Notes: generated from the sequence alone by a model not told the origin. DNA of 64,000 nt from Hyphomicrobiaceae bacterium (GCA_030655135.1 JAURWC010000023.1:62001-126000), one strand, 5' to 3'. Positions 36,490 to 47,378 are shown, counted from the stretch's first letter. A program made the numbers and translations.

Positions 36490-36753
36490 TCACGGCGCCG
36501 GCGCCGGGGCAGGCATCTTCTCAGGCGGCGGCACCAACGGCACGGTGTCCACAGTGTCTTCCTTGACGCCAACCGTGTTGAGCGTGAAGTGACCGATGTC
36601 CGAGATCGCGCCCGTCGACGTCAGATAGCCGATGCCGACGATCACGAGCACGACGTAGAACAGGAAGATCGCGATGCGGCGCACGAACAGCAGCCCGATG
36701 AGCAACAGCGGAATACCCAGCGTGCCGATCCCGGCGATGAGTGCCTGATCCAT
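36490..36753 (-). CDS. small membrane protein between glyQ and glyS
   Basis: An 87-residue protein with two hydrophobic segments (residues about 5-22 and 25-45) and a polar C-terminus ending in a Pro/Ala run. A strong GGAGGGAGGA ribosome site precedes it and its ATG overlaps the glyQ stop (TAATG), so it is translationally coupled and co-transcribed. It lies in the glyQ-glyS operon with no recognised family or known link to tRNA charging. Confidence 0.75.
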   Translation of the reverse strand: MDQALIAGIGTLGIPLLLIGLLFVRRIAIFLFYVVLVIVGIGYLTSTGAISDIGHFTLNTVGVKEDTVDTVPLVPPPEKMPAPAPAP

Positions 36754-37685
36754 TATCGTCCTCCCTCCGTTTCTAGCCACGCGCCGCAGCAGGCCTTCGC
36801 CAACTCGCGCACGCGCAGAATATAACTTTGCCGTTCCGTCACGGAGATGACCCCGCGCGCGTCCAGCAGATTGAAGACGTGTGACGCCTTGATGCACTGA
36901 TCGTAGGCCGGCAACGCCATCAGATGCTCGCCGTCACTCTTGCCCTTGTCGAGCAGCGACTGGCACTCCGCCTCGGCATCCTTGAAATGCTGCAGCAGCA
37001 TTTCCGTGTTGGCGTGCTCGAAGTTGAAGCGTGAGTACTCTTTCTCCGCCTGCAGGAACACGTCGCCGTAAAGCAGCTTCCGCTCGTCGTCGCGGCCGTT
37101 GAAGTTCAAGTCGTAGACGCGATCCACGCCCTGCACGTACATGGCCAGCCGTTCCAGTCCGTACGTGATCTCTCCAGCTACCGGCTTGCAGTCGAAGCCG
37201 CCGACCTGCTGGAAATACGTGAACTGCGACACTTCCATGCCGTTGCACCATACTTCCCAGCCCAGCCCCCAGGCGCCGAGGGTCGGACTCTCCCAGTCGT
37301 CTTCCACGAAGCGAATGTCGTTGATCGCGGTGTCGATGCCGATCGCATCCAGGCTTTTCAGGTACAGATCCTGGATGTCGGCCGGTGACGGCTTCATGAT
37401 CACCTGGAACTGATAGTAGTGCTGCAGCCGGTTCGGGTTCTCCCCGTAGCGGCCATCCTTGGGCCGGCGCGAGGGCTGCACGTAGGCCGCACTCCACGGC
37501 TTGGGCCCCAGTGCGCGCAGCGTAGTTGCCGGATGAAACGTGCCCGCGCCCACTTCCATGTCATAGGGCTGCAAAATCACGCAGCCCTGCGCGCCCCAGA
37601 ACTGCTGCAGCGTGAGAATGAGATCCTGGAATGCCTTGCGCGGTTGCAGCTCTATCGCTGCCTGCGCCTTCGCTTTTGTCGCCAT
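36753..37685 (-). CDS. glyQ: glycyl-tRNA synthetase alpha subunit
   Basis: A 310-residue class II synthetase subunit with motifs [17 protein letters not shown] (in part: LTLQQFW), [35 protein letters not shown] and [20 protein letters not shown]. GlyQ carries the catalytic core of the alpha2beta2 enzyme that activates glycine. It heads the operon glyQ - small membrane protein - glyS. Length is normal for the family. Confidence 0.96.
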   Translation of the reverse strand: MATKAKAQAAIELQPRKAFQDLILTLQQFWGAQGCVILQPYDMEVGAGTFHPATTLRALGPKPWSAAYVQPSRRPKDGRYGENPNRLQHYYQFQVIMKPSPADIQDLYLKSLDAIGIDTAINDIRFVEDDWESPTLGAWGLGWEVWCNGMEVSQFTYFQQVGGFDCKPVAGEITYGLERLAMYVQGVDRVYDLNFNGRDDERKLLYGDVFLQAEKEYSRFNFEHANTEMLLQHFKDAEAECQSLLDKGKSDGEHLMALPAYDQCIKASHVFNLLDARGVISVTERQSYILRVRELAKACCGAWLETEGGR

Positions 37686-37808
37686 GGAACGGGGGCCGTC
37701 GCCTTCATCGATTTGCGCGGCACTATAAGCATTCGCCCCCGCATGTCACGCCTCTGGCGCGATAGCCCGGCGGTGCAAATCCGGCGACATTCTGAGAACG
37801 CTCATTTA

Positions 37809-37833
37809 GGGGTCAGACCTCAGGTCTGACCCC
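37809..37833. terminator. intergenic perfect palindrome
   Basis: Eleven-base perfect arms GGGGTCAGACC and GGTCTGACCCC around TCA lie between glyQ and the next minus-strand gene. No U-run follows on either strand. The arm core GGGTCAG is shared with the dctA/ndk terminator, so this may be a related hairpin element. Confidence 0.5.
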
Positions 37834-37865
37834 ATGGCACACCCGATTATTAGGCACGCGGGCCG

Positions 37866-38078
37866 CTACGACCCCTTGGGCCGGTAAACCTGATTGGCTG
37901 CGTCATACTCCAGCGCGCCCAGATCCTTGGGCGAGCGCGTCGCCTGGGCGGCGCGGCGATGCATGTCCTCGGCCACGCGCGCCGCCTCGTGCGCCTGTTC
38001 AGCCAGCGTTCGCGCGAGCCACCTTGCGCCGGCGTAAACGCCTGCCGCGATCAACACAGCACCGAAGACGTGCGGCAT
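37866..38078 (-). CDS. small single-pass membrane protein
   Basis: A 70-residue protein with one N-terminal hydrophobic helix (residues about 3-20) and a charged helical tail ending YDAANQVYRPKGS. It follows the S49 peptidase gene by 36 bases on the same strand, so co-transcription is likely. No function known. Confidence 0.6.
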   Translation of the reverse strand: MPHVFGAVLIAAGVYAGARWLARTLAEQAHEAARVAEDMHRRAAQATRSPKDLGALEYDAANQVYRPKGS

Positions 38079-38114
38079 GACGCACCTCTAATCAAATTGA
38101 CGACACCGCCGCCG

Positions 38115-38957
38115 CTACAGCCCGTATCGGGACCATATCGCGCGCGCCTCGACAGCGGACACCAAGTCATCGCCGATTGCAAGACCCGGCAACCCGCCTG
38201 CGGCCGAAAGGCTGAACGATGGCAAGCGCCTGAGCCGGCTGAACAGCCCGCCACGTTCCAGCGGTACCACCTTCAGCCGCACCTCGGGCCCGTACAGCTC
38301 GCGCATCTTGGTGCGGACATCCGAGATGCCGTCGATCAGCCCGAACTCCATCGCGCGGGGTGCCGACCAGAACGCGCCGGTGAATAGCTCGCCGTCGAGG
38401 CCCTTCAGCCGCCCTGCCCGCCGCTCTTTCACCACGCCGATGAAGACGTCGTGCACATCACGCTGGATCGATTTCAGCCGCTCCACGTCATCGGGCTTTT
38501 CCGGCTGGAACATGTCCAGCGTGCCCTTGTGCTCACCTGAGGTGTAGACGCGCCGGTCGATGCTGAGCCGTTCGATCGCACGATCCAGGCCGAAGCTCGC
38601 CGAGATCACACCGATGGAGCCGACGATCGAGGAGGCATCCGCGAAGATCTGGTCGCCGGCGAGCGCGATGTAATAGCCGCCGGACGCCGCCACATCTTCG
38701 CAGAACACGTAGATCTTCTTTTTCTTCTCGTCCGCCAGCTGCCGCAGGCGCTTCAGGATGAGGCTCGACTGCACCGGCGACCCGCCCGGCGAATTGATCA
38801 CCACCGCCACGGCGCCCACCTTCGACATGGAAAACGCCTTCTCGATGGGCCCTGCCACTCCAGCGATCGACAGGCCCGGCCGCAGCGGCGTCGCCATGCC
38901 GATCGTTCCCGACAGCCGCAGCACAGGAACGACGGGACCGGACTTGAAAGGCCACAT
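38115..38957 (-). CDS. S49 family peptidase (SppA/SohB-like)
   Basis: A 280-residue serine protease of the signal-peptide-peptidase A family. The oxyanion segment NSPGGSPVQSS, the catalytic Ser92 in VAASGGYYIA and the catalytic Lys144 in GEHKGTLDMF are all present, as is VGSIGVI. Members degrade leftover signal peptides or membrane-protein fragments. It has no clear N-terminal membrane anchor, so it is of the short form. It probably forms an operon with the small membrane protein downstream. Confidence 0.88.
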   Translation of the reverse strand: MWPFKSGPVVPVLRLSGTIGMATPLRPGLSIAGVAGPIEKAFSMSKVGAVAVVINSPGGSPVQSSLILKRLRQLADEKKKKIYVFCEDVAASGGYYIALAGDQIFADASSIVGSIGVISASFGLDRAIERLSIDRRVYTSGEHKGTLDMFQPEKPDDVERLKSIQRDVHDVFIGVVKERRAGRLKGLDGELFTGAFWSAPRAMEFGLIDGISDVRTKMRELYGPEVRLKVVPLERGGLFSRLRRLPSFSLSAAGGLPGLAIGDDLVSAVEARAIWSRYGL

Positions 38958-39001
38958 CAGGAATATTCTCCGTTGTCATGAGGTGTTGAGAGCTTCTAGC
39001 A

Positions 39002-39097
39002 GTGCTTCCGGACAAAGTGTGCAGCAGTCCGATTAGAAGCACGGCAAATAACAAGCCGGGGACTTTCCGCGTTTCAACGAAAAGCGCAAAGACCCTA
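39002..39097 (+). repeat. dispersed palindromic repeat, copy B (full)
   Basis: Core 39002-39042 starts GTGCTTCCGGACAAAGTGTG and ends GAAGCAC; the similarity to copy A goes on through ACAA and to GAAAAGCGCAAAGACCC near 39097. It lies between two minus-strand genes in the same orientation as copy A. Confidence 0.7.
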
Positions 39098-39127
39098 GCA
39101 GCCGCCGGTCGCAACCGGCAACCTCAG

Positions 39128-39901
39128 CTACATGGCGAGCGCAGCACCGTCTCTCAAGATGGCATTCACGCCTGGCATGAAGCCCTGGCCCTCTCCATGC
39201 AGCAGGAGCGGCGCCTGCAGCACCAAAGGGGCGCGGCTGCCCTTGATGCCTTGAACAAGCACCCGGATGGCGGGCTCGTCTGCCCGCGCATAGACCGGCT
39301 TCACCTTCACTCCGCCAAAACGCTGGCCGAACGATGCCAGGATATCGCCTGTTGCATCAGCCTTATGGATCATCGTGAACGTGCCGCCCGGCCGCGTCAG
39401 GCGCGCCGCACAGCGTACCCAGCTGTCGAGCTGATCGCCGTCCATCGCGTGGGACGCAGCCTTCAAGGCATTGCCCGCCCCCGTGCCATGGCCGGTCGCG
39501 TGAAAAGGCGGGTTGGCCAGCACGGCATCGAACGATTCGTCGGCCACGCCGGACAGACGCAGCAGTTCGGCCTTTCCGGTGACATCCCCGCTCACCACGG
39601 CAGCGCGATCGGATAGGCCATTGCGCATGACATTCTGGCGGGCCAGATCCACCAACTCCGTCTCGCGCTCCACCAGCGTCACGCGCGCTGCCGCCAGTCG
39701 GCGCGCCACGCACAGGCCGACGACACCAGCGCCCGCACCCAAGTCGGCCACGCGCAACTCGCCATTGCCCGCCACGGTTGCAGCAAGCAGCACAGCGTCG
39801 ACGCCCGCGCGGTACCCATGCTTCGGCTGCAGCATTCGCAGGCCATCGCCCAGGAACGCGTCGTCCGTCACCGGCAGCTCTGAGCGCAGCACCTCACTCA
39901 C
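39128..39901 (-). CDS. TrmN6-like adenine-N6 methyltransferase
   Basis: A 257-residue SAM-dependent methyltransferase. The opening DAFLGDGLRMLQPKHGYRAGVDAVLLAA is the family start (parts shown: LQPKHGYRAG), the SAM loop is VADLGAGAGVVGL and the catalytic tetrad is NPPF in VLANPPFHAT. The E. coli homologue YfiC/TrmN6 methylates A37 of tRNA1-Val. The GTG start overlaps the DUF2007 stop by four bases (GTGA), so the two are coupled; an in-frame longer start is not needed. Confidence 0.85.
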   Translation of the reverse strand: MSEVLRSELPVTDDAFLGDGLRMLQPKHGYRAGVDAVLLAATVAGNGELRVADLGAGAGVVGLCVARRLAAARVTLVERETELVDLARQNVMRNGLSDRAAVVSGDVTGKAELLRLSGVADESFDAVLANPPFHATGHGTGAGNALKAASHAMDGDQLDSWVRCAARLTRPGGTFTMIHKADATGDILASFGQRFGGVKVKPVYARADEPAIRVLVQGIKGSRAPLVLQAPLLLHGEGQGFMPGVNAILRDGAALAM

Positions 39902-40128
39902 TCTTTTTCCTTCGTTAGATAGGGTCCGAGTTCGGCGTCGAGCAGCACTTGGCGAGCCCGCTCCCACTGCTCCGTGTTCACCATCACCCGTTGCGGCGCC
40001 CAGCCCGGCGCGATGTGCATCGAGTGCAAATTGCGGTCCAGAACGGCAAATTCGATATTCGCGTCCCGCAGCAACGCTTCGACGAACGTGATCAGCACGC
40101 TATCCTGAGCCAGCAGCACTTCACGCAT
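39898..40128 (-). CDS. DUF2007 domain protein
   Basis: A 76-residue single-domain protein fitting DUF2007 (putative signal-transducing, PII-like fold): VLLAQDSVLITFVEALLRDANIEF and a WERARQVLLDAEL end (parts shown: LLRDANIEF, ARQVLLDAEL). It precedes the methyltransferase with a four-base overlap and is divergent from the prenyl synthase gene. That DUF2007-methyltransferase-prenyl synthase order is common in Hyphomicrobiales. Function unknown. Confidence 0.8.
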   Translation of the reverse strand: MREVLLAQDSVLITFVEALLRDANIEFAVLDRNLHSMHIAPGWAPQRVMVNTEQWERARQVLLDAELGPYLTKEKE

Positions 40129-40267
40129 CGCGCCATCCCATTGACAAATCGGTGCTCCCGTGCGGCAAAGGATGCCTAATTCCGGCCTCCGGCAGACGCT
40201 AGTACAGCCTCAGCCGCCCCGCCAGAGAAAGCCTGGCGAACGGGCGCAGAAACGAAAAGGAACGCCC

Positions 40268-41284
40268 TTGGGTGTCGTCGTCCCTCTAGGTGAAGCACGC
40301 GCTGCTTCGGAAGGTCTCCAGCCCCTGCTCGACATCGTGCAGGAGGACATGGAGGCGATCAATCGCATCATTCTCGACAAGGCCATTTCCGATGTCGATA
40401 CGATCCCCGAGCTCGCCCATCACCTGATCGATTCCGGCGGCAAACGGCTGCGCCCCATGCTGGCCCTCGCCGCCGCTAAGCTGTGCGGCTACGATGGCTC
40501 CAACCATGTCCGCGTGGCTGCGGCCATTGAATTCATGCACACCGCAACCTTGCTGCACGACGACGTCGTGGACGAAAGCAACGCCCGCCGCGGCAAGAAG
40601 ACGGCGCGGTTAATCTGGGGCAATCAGGCCAGCGTGCTCGTCGGCGATTTCCTGTTGGGCCAGGCGTTCCGCATGCTGGTCGACGTTGGCTCGCTACCCG
40701 TTTTGCGCATTTTGTCGAATGCAGCAGCCGTCATTGCCGAAGGCGAGGTGATGCAGCTCGCCGCCGCCAAGAATACCGCCACTACCGAAGACGAATACCT
40801 GGCGATCATCAATGCCAAGACGGCGGCACTGTTCCTGGCCGCGGCTGAAGTCGGCGGGGCCATCGTCAATCGTCCGGCAGCCGAACTGGCCGCATTGCGC
40901 TCATACGGCAAAAACCTCGGCCTGGCCTTCCAACTGGTTGACGATGCCTTGGACTACGCCGGCGACAGCTCGCGTCTGGGTAAATCGACCGGAGACGATT
41001 TCCGCGAAGGCAAGATCACGCTGCCCATCATCCTGTCCTACCGCCGCGGCAACGAAGAGGAGCGCGCCTTCTGGCAGCGTACGATTGCCGAAGGCGAAAT
41101 CGCCGACGGCGACCTGGAGCGAGCGATTGCCCTGATGCGCAAGCACAAGGCGCTCGAAGCCACGCTAGAGCGCGCCCGCTCCTACGGCGCCATCGCCCGC
41201 GACGCCATGGCCATCTTCCCCGCCGGCCCCGAAAAGCACGCCATGCAAGCCGTCATCGAGTTCTGCATCGCGCGGGCACATTGA
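40268..41284 (+). CDS. ispB: long-chain polyprenyl diphosphate synthase
   Basis: A 338-residue trans-prenyltransferase with first Asp-rich motif LLHDDVVDE and second motif LVDDALDY, plus GGKRLRPML. Small residues before the first motif fit a long product (octa- to decaprenyl), the side chain of ubiquinone. The TTG start gives MGVVVPLG and follows AAAGGA by seven bases; the frame extends upstream to 40160 with an unconvincing basic N-terminus. The exact chain length cannot be told. Confidence 0.9.
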   Translation: MGVVVPLGEARAASEGLQPLLDIVQEDMEAINRIILDKAISDVDTIPELAHHLIDSGGKRLRPMLALAAAKLCGYDGSNHVRVAAAIEFMHTATLLHDDVVDESNARRGKKTARLIWGNQASVLVGDFLLGQAFRMLVDVGSLPVLRILSNAAAVIAEGEVMQLAAAKNTATTEDEYLAIINAKTAALFLAAAEVGGAIVNRPAAELAALRSYGKNLGLAFQLVDDALDYAGDSSRLGKSTGDDFREGKITLPIILSYRRGNEEERAFWQRTIAEGEIADGDLERAIALMRKHKALEATLERARSYGAIARDAMAIFPAGPEKHAMQAVIEFCIARAH

Positions 41285-41292
41285 GGCAGTGC

Positions 41293-42540
41293 CTACTCGG
41301 CAAGCTTCTTGGTTCCGCTTAGCAACGGCCTGATGATCCCGCCCAGCTTGGCAATGCCGGCGCGGATCTGCTCATCGCTGGCCAATGAATAGCTGAGCCG
41401 CATGGTGTTGCGGCCTGAGCCGTCGGTGAAGAACGCGCCGCCGGGCACGAAGGCGACATCGGCCTCCGCGATCGCCCGCTGCAGCAGCGCTGCACCGTCG
41501 AGATGCTCGGGCAGCGTCACCCAGACGAACAAGCCACCTTCCGGCTTCGTCCACGTTACCCCCGGCAAAGCCTGCTCCGCCAGCGCCGCCAGCATCGCAT
41601 CGCGCCGCCGGCGATAATGCGACCGGGCCCGCGTCACCTGTCCGGCGAAGTCGTCCTCAGCGAGGCGATGCATGATGATCTGGTTGATCAGCGACGAGTT
41701 GAGATCGCAGGCCTGCTTGATCAGCACGAGGCGGCGGATGATCGCCTCGCTCGCACACACCCAGCCGACCCGCAGCCCCGGCGTCAGCGTCTTGGAGAAG
41801 GTGCCGCAATAGATGACGCGCGACGCCTCGAGACCACCGCCATCGGCGACGCTCAGCGCCTGCAGCGAAGGCTGCTCCTCGCCTTCGAAGCGCAGAGCCG
41901 CGTAAGCTGCATCCTCGATGATGGGAATGTCGAGATCGGTCGCCAGCCCAAGCGCCTGCTGGCGCGCCGCGAGTGTCAGCGTCTCGCCGGTCGGATTGGC
42001 GAAGTCCGGCACCAAATATATGAACTTGGCACTGCCGCCATTCGCCGATGCACGCGCACGCAGGACTTCCGGCGTTTCGTTCCCTTGCCCCGGCCGTACC
42101 GTGTCATAGCGCGGCTCGTAGGCGGCAAACGCTTGCAACGCGCCGAGATACGTCGGTGCTGCCACCAACGCGGTATCGCCCGCATCCAGGAACAGCTTGC
42201 CGAGAAACTCCAACGCCTGCTGCGAGCCACTGGTGATGAGGATATTGCCGGGCTGCGCCGGCACGCCCTGCGCCTGCATCTGCTGCGCGATCCACTCGCG
42301 CAACGGCGCATAGCCTTCGCTTGTCGAATACTGCAGGGCGCCGTTGGCGGCGGCAGCATCGCTCAGCACGGCGGCGTAAGCCGCTTTGACGCGTTCGATG
42401 GGAAACAGGGCCGGATCGGGTATGCCGCCGGCGAACGACGTCACGCCCGGCTTTTCCAGCAGCTTCAGCAGTTCGCGAATTTCCGAGGCGCGCATGCGGC
42501 CGGCGCGACGCGCATACGCTGGTTCCCACGCGGCCGTCAT
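41293..42540 (-). CDS. PLP-dependent aminotransferase (class I/II)
   Basis: A 415-residue fold-type I aminotransferase with the PLP lysine in YCGTFSKTLTPGLRVGW, the Asn/Tyr cofactor contacts in PDFANPTGETL and IEDAAYAAL, and the substrate Arg in NTMRLSYS. The opening SFAGGIPDPALFP and SEGYAPLREWIAQQ belong to the LysN/2-aminoadipate aminotransferase and MocR-like branch. It lacks a GntR DNA-binding domain, so it is an enzyme. Preferred substrate is uncertain (aminoadipate, aromatic or branched amino acids). Confidence 0.88.
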   Translation of the reverse strand: MTAAWEPAYARRAGRMRASEIRELLKLLEKPGVTSFAGGIPDPALFPIERVKAAYAAVLSDAAAANGALQYSTSEGYAPLREWIAQQMQAQGVPAQPGNILITSGSQQALEFLGKLFLDAGDTALVAAPTYLGALQAFAAYEPRYDTVRPGQGNETPEVLRARASANGGSAKFIYLVPDFANPTGETLTLAARQQALGLATDLDIPIIEDAAYAALRFEGEEQPSLQALSVADGGGLEASRVIYCGTFSKTLTPGLRVGWVCASEAIIRRLVLIKQACDLNSSLINQIIMHRLAEDDFAGQVTRARSHYRRRRDAMLAALAEQALPGVTWTKPEGGLFVWVTLPEHLDGAALLQRAIAEADVAFVPGGAFFTDGSGRNTMRLSYSLASDEQIRAGIAKLGGIIRPLLSGTKKLAE

Positions 42541-42611
42541 CGATCATCACCCGTTCAAGATTTGAGCGGGCGATATGTCAGTCATGCTGACCTAATTGTC
42601 AACCGGAACGA

Positions 42612-43268
42612 TCAGCCGGAATTCGGCACGTTGCGTTCGAAGCCGACGTAGACCTCGAACTCACCCGCCCGCGCGCCCTCAGGCACATCGAACGTCACCG
42701 ACTGGACGGCGGAGAAATAGCCGATCGGATTTTCGACCGCCACGGAGCTTGCGACTTCAAGCTTCTCCGTCTTGATCTTCTCGCGCTTGGCGTCCGTCAC
42801 GAAGACGTTGACGGGGAAGCGAACCGGCCCCGAAACCCCCTTGGGGCCAAGCAGCACGCGGCCGGAAAAACCGTAGCGAACGGTCACGCGACCCTGGTCT
42901 ACGTAACATTCCCTCGCGGTCTTCGTAATCTCGGCCCGGTGCATGATGGCAAGGCCATCACCAACGCGGCCGGGCTCGTAAACCGTCACGTTATTATCGC
43001 GCGGCCAGACGACAAACCGCGGGCAACCGGCCGAAACTTCGCCGCCGAGCGTACCGGTTTCACCCGTCTTGGCTTCCGCCAGCAGTTGCGCTTCGTTGAC
43101 ACCACTGCCGCCGGCAGCCGTCTGGCTGCTATTGCCGCCAAAGACGCTTGAGGAGCCGAAGCCCGACGTTAGCGAGGAAACCCCGCAACCGCCAAGGCCG
43201 CAGACGGCCACAGCCGCAACTGCCGCGGCCACGATGCCCCGTCCCAATGTGCTAATGCGTTGCGTCAT
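42612..43268 (-). CDS. putative lipoprotein
   Basis: A 218-residue protein with a lipoprotein signal: hydrophobic stretch then lipobox LGGC at residues about 25-28, followed by a Ser/Gly linker and a beta-rich domain with two more cysteines (SAGCPRFV, ARECYVDQG). It is likely tethered to the outer membrane or inner membrane on the periplasmic side. The upstream extension of the frame lacks support. I do not recognise the domain. It is divergent from ispH. Confidence 0.75.
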   Translation of the reverse strand: MTQRISTLGRGIVAAAVAAVAVCGLGGCGVSSLTSGFGSSSVFGGNSSQTAAGGSGVNEAQLLAEAKTGETGTLGGEVSAGCPRFVVWPRDNNVTVYEPGRVGDGLAIMHRAEITKTARECYVDQGRVTVRYGFSGRVLLGPKGVSGPVRFPVNVFVTDAKREKIKTEKLEVASSVAVENPIGYFSAVQSVTFDVPEGARAGEFEVYVGFERNVPNSG

Positions 43269-43433
43269 CGTGCTCCGATCCGCATAATCACGTTCGCCCC
43301 GCCGGCGCTGCGACTGATGGCGCGCACCCGGTGGACTGAAGCTTCTCGACTCGAATTGTAACACCCTGCTAACAACCGGACCAAGCCCGGTACGCCATTG
43401 TTCCGGCGCAAAAAAGGGAACTCGATTAACTTC

Positions 43434-44441
43434 ATGACGTCCCCGTTGCAAACCGACACCGCTTACCGGCGCCCCGACGATACCCTGCCGCGTCCGAGAT
43501 TGACGCTGCTGCTCGCGGCCCCCCGCGGTTTTTGTGCCGGCGTCGATCGCGCCATCCAGATCGTTGAGCTGGCGCTGGCCAAGTTCGGCGCGCCCGTCTA
43601 CGTCCGGCACGAAATCGTGCACAACCGATTCGTCGTGGAATCGTTGAAGGCTAAAGGCGCCGTTTTTGTGGACGAGCTAGACGAGATTCCGAATACGTCC
43701 CAGCCCGTGATATTTTCAGCACATGGCGTGGCCAAGTCCGTGCCAGCGGCTGCAAAATCCCGCAACATGTTCTCGATCGATGCGACCTGCCCCCTGGTGT
43801 TCAAGGTGCATAACGAGGCGCAGCGCCACTTCGAGAAAGGTCTTGAGATCGTTCTCATCGGCCACGCCGGTCACGCCGAGGTCGAAGGCACCATGGGCCA
43901 GCTACCGCCCGGAGCTGTATCACTGGTTGAAACCGTGGCCGATGTTGCCCGCTTCACGCCCGCCGATCCGGCCAAGCTGGCCTTTGTCACGCAGACCACG
44001 CTTTCGCTCGACGACACGGCCGAAGTGGTGAAGGCCCTCAAGGCTCGCTTTCCCGACATCGTCGCCCCCCACAAGGAAGACATCTGCTACGCCACGACCA
44101 ACCGCCAGGTCGCCGTCAAAGCGATCGCCCCGCGTGTCGAGGCGATGCTCGTCGTCGGCGCCCCCAACAGCTCCAACTCGCTCCGTCTCGTTGAAGTCGC
44201 CGAGCGCGCCGGCTGCCGCGTTTCGATGCTGATCCAGCGCGCCGTCGACATCGACTGGACGCGCCTGGAAGGCATCAGCTCCATCGGCATCACGGCCGGC
44301 GCGTCTGCTCCCGAGGAGCTGGTCGACGAGGTCATCGCTGCCCTGCAGGACCGCTTCGACGTCACCATCGAGATCGTCAAGACCGCCGACGAACGCATCG
44401 CCTTCAACATTCCGCGCGAACTTCGCGAACCGGCGGCATAA
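43434..44441 (+). CDS. ispH: 4-hydroxy-3-methylbut-2-enyl diphosphate reductase
   Basis: A 335-residue IspH. The three Fe-S cysteines lie in [17 protein letters not shown] and the later ERAGCRVSM block, with the substrate histidines in [13 protein letters not shown] and IGHAGHAE, and Thr/Glu in VTQTT. It makes IPP and DMAPP in the last step of the MEP pathway, for ubiquinone and hopanoids. It starts the ispH-thrB-rnhA cluster. A TTG twelve codons upstream is the alternative start. Confidence 0.95.
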   Translation: MTSPLQTDTAYRRPDDTLPRPRLTLLLAAPRGFCAGVDRAIQIVELALAKFGAPVYVRHEIVHNRFVVESLKAKGAVFVDELDEIPNTSQPVIFSAHGVAKSVPAAAKSRNMFSIDATCPLVFKVHNEAQRHFEKGLEIVLIGHAGHAEVEGTMGQLPPGAVSLVETVADVARFTPADPAKLAFVTQTTLSLDDTAEVVKALKARFPDIVAPHKEDICYATTNRQVAVKAIAPRVEAMLVVGAPNSSNSLRLVEVAERAGCRVSMLIQRAVDIDWTRLEGISSIGITAGASAPEELVDEVIAALQDRFDVTIEIVKTADERIAFNIPRELREPAA

Positions 44442-44446
44442 CCATC

Positions 44447-45409
44447 ATGGCCGTCTACACCGAAGTCTCGGACACCGAGCTGTCGCGCTTCATCGCGGGC
44501 TATGGCCTGGGCGAGTTGCAATCCTACAAGGGCATCGCCGAGGGCGTCGAGAACACCAACTACGTGGTGCAGACGGCCAAGGGCCCGTTCATCCTGACGC
44601 TTTACGAAAAACGCGTGGCGCCGACGGACCTGCCGTTCTTTCTTGGCTTGATGGAGCATCTGGCCGCCAAAGGCGTCTCATGCCCCACGCCGCTGCACGA
44701 CGCGGAAGGCCGCAACCTTTCCGAGCTCGCCGGGCGCGCTGCCGCCATCGTGACGTTTCTGCAGGGCGTCTCGGTTAGCCGCCCGTCGATCGCGCATTGC
44801 GGCGCCGTCGGCCGCGCATTGGCCGAGTTGCACCTGGCCGGCAAAGACTTTCCGCTACAGCGTACCAACGCCCTGGGCCCCGCCGGTTGGCAGCCGCTGT
44901 TCGATAGGTTCGCCAATCAGGCAGACGAGATCGCACCCGGCTTGCAGCAAACCATCACGGCAGAGTTGGCCGGACTGCAGGCGGCTTGGCCCAAAGGCTT
45001 GCCCGAAGGCGTCATCCACGCCGACCTGTTTCCCGACAACGTCTTCTTCCTCGGCGGCAAATTCTCCGGCCTCATCGACTTCTACTTCGCCTGCAACGAC
45101 GCGCTGGCCTACGACATCGCCATCTGCCTCAACGCCTGGTGCTTCGAAACCGACCATACCTTCAACGTCGAGAAGGGCCGTGCGCTGCTGACGGGATATT
45201 CTGCGGTCCGTCCACTCTCAGCGGCAGAACGCGAGGCGATGCCGTTGCTGGCACGCGGTGCGGCGATGCGCTTTCTGCTGACGCGCGCGCACGACTGGAT
45301 CCACCACGACAAGTCGGCGCTCGTCAGCCCGCACGACCCGATCGACTTCCTGCGCCGTCTGCACTTCCACCAGACGATCCGCTCCATCGCCGATTACGGA
45401 TTGCAATGA
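44447..45409 (+). CDS. thrB: homoserine kinase ThrB
   Basis: A 320-residue homoserine kinase of the aminoglycoside-phosphotransferase fold (the alphaproteobacterial ThrB type, unlike the GHMP enzyme of E. coli). Catalytic loop [13 protein letters not shown], magnesium loop [11 protein letters not shown], and the opening [10 protein letters not shown] are typical. It phosphorylates homoserine in threonine synthesis. It starts 5 bases after ispH and overlaps rnhA by four bases (ATGA). Confidence 0.93.
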   Translation: MAVYTEVSDTELSRFIAGYGLGELQSYKGIAEGVENTNYVVQTAKGPFILTLYEKRVAPTDLPFFLGLMEHLAAKGVSCPTPLHDAEGRNLSELAGRAAAIVTFLQGVSVSRPSIAHCGAVGRALAELHLAGKDFPLQRTNALGPAGWQPLFDRFANQADEIAPGLQQTITAELAGLQAAWPKGLPEGVIHADLFPDNVFFLGGKFSGLIDFYFACNDALAYDIAICLNAWCFETDHTFNVEKGRALLTGYSAVRPLSAAEREAMPLLARGAAMRFLLTRAHDWIHHDKSALVSPHDPIDFLRRLHFHQTIRSIADYGLQ

Positions 45410-45852
45410 CCGCTACCGACAAGATCGTGATCTACACCGACGGCGCCTGCTCGGGAAACCCCGGGCCGGGCGGCTGGGGCGCAATCCTCATGTGGGGCGA
45501 CCATCGCAAGGAGCTGTCCGGTGGCGAAGCCACCACCACGAATAATCGCATGGAGCTGATGGCCGCGATCTCAGCACTCGAAGCGTTGAAGCGCGCCAGC
45601 AAGGTCGAGCTGCACACCGACAGCAACTACGTGAAGAACGGCGTCACCGCCTGGATTCACGGCTGGAAGAAAAACGGCTGGAAAACCGCCGACAAGAAGC
45701 CGGTGAAGAACGCCGAGCTATGGCAGCGCCTCGATGCCGCGCGCAAAGCCCATGACGTCGATTGGCGATGGGTCAAAGGCCACGCCGGCCACGTCGAAAA
45801 CGAACGCGCCGACGAACTTGCGCGCCAGGGCATGGCCCCGTTCAAGAAATAG
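45406..45852 (+). CDS. rnhA: ribonuclease HI
   Basis: A 148-residue RNase HI with the four acidic metal ligands in [34 protein letters not shown] and ENERADELA, and the catalytic His in KGHAGH. It cuts RNA in RNA-DNA hybrids. The ATG overlaps the thrB stop, so it is the third gene of a coupled ispH-thrB-rnhA unit, a widespread alphaproteobacterial order. rnhB lies about 1.6 kb away. Confidence 0.95.
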   Translation: MTATDKIVIYTDGACSGNPGPGGWGAILMWGDHRKELSGGEATTTNNRMELMAAISALEALKRASKVELHTDSNYVKNGVTAWIHGWKKNGWKTADKKPVKNAELWQRLDAARKAHDVDWRWVKGHAGHVENERADELARQGMAPFKK

Positions 45853-45858
45853 CGCATC

Positions 45859-45893
45859 GACTGGGCCTGCGGATAACCGCAGGTGGCCCAGTC
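45859..45893. terminator. hairpin between convergent genes
   Basis: GACTGGGCC (45859-45867) pairs with GGCCCAGTC (45885-45893) and inner TGCGG with CCGCA, leaving a four-base loop. It lies between rnhA and the small basic protein gene and may end both transcripts; the U-run is weak on either strand. Confidence 0.6.
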
Positions 45894-45905
45894 GCAGCGG
45901 AACGT

Positions 45906-46022
45906 TCAGCTCTTGCTATTGCGTTCGCGCTTTTCAGCCTTGGCGACGCGCTTGTTGGCGTTTTCCATCTTGCGCTGGCGGTTCGTGATCTTCTTGCGCG
46001 CCTGGTCTGACATCGTCGGCAT
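45906..46022 (-). CDS. very small basic protein
   Basis: A 38-residue, highly charged helical protein (MPTMSDQARKKITNRQRK...), about a third Lys/Arg. GAGGAC lies five bases before the ATG. Length and composition are like small nucleic-acid-associated proteins, but I recognise none. It is a plausible real gene because the ribosome site and the flanking hairpin are well placed. Confidence 0.5.
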   Translation of the reverse strand: MPTMSDQARKKITNRQRKMENANKRVAKAEKRERNSKS

Positions 46023-46105
46023 GGGAAGTCCTCGTTGATTGGTCTGAGTGGTTTCAGGGTCCAATAAACGATCAAACCAGCGGGTCAAGCCGGAATCCCG
46101 TTTAC

Positions 46106-47317
<1,212 letters not shown>

Positions 47318-47378
47318 CTAGCGAAGACGTGGGTTAACGAAGTTTCGCCAGCAACTGAGTCCGGCGCCGCCGTTTAAA

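Noticed and set aside
44986-45405. Long upstream extension of the rnhA frame inside thrB
   Set aside because: RNase HI begins at the ATG overlapping the thrB stop; the upstream part is an out-of-frame shadow of thrB, not a fusion.
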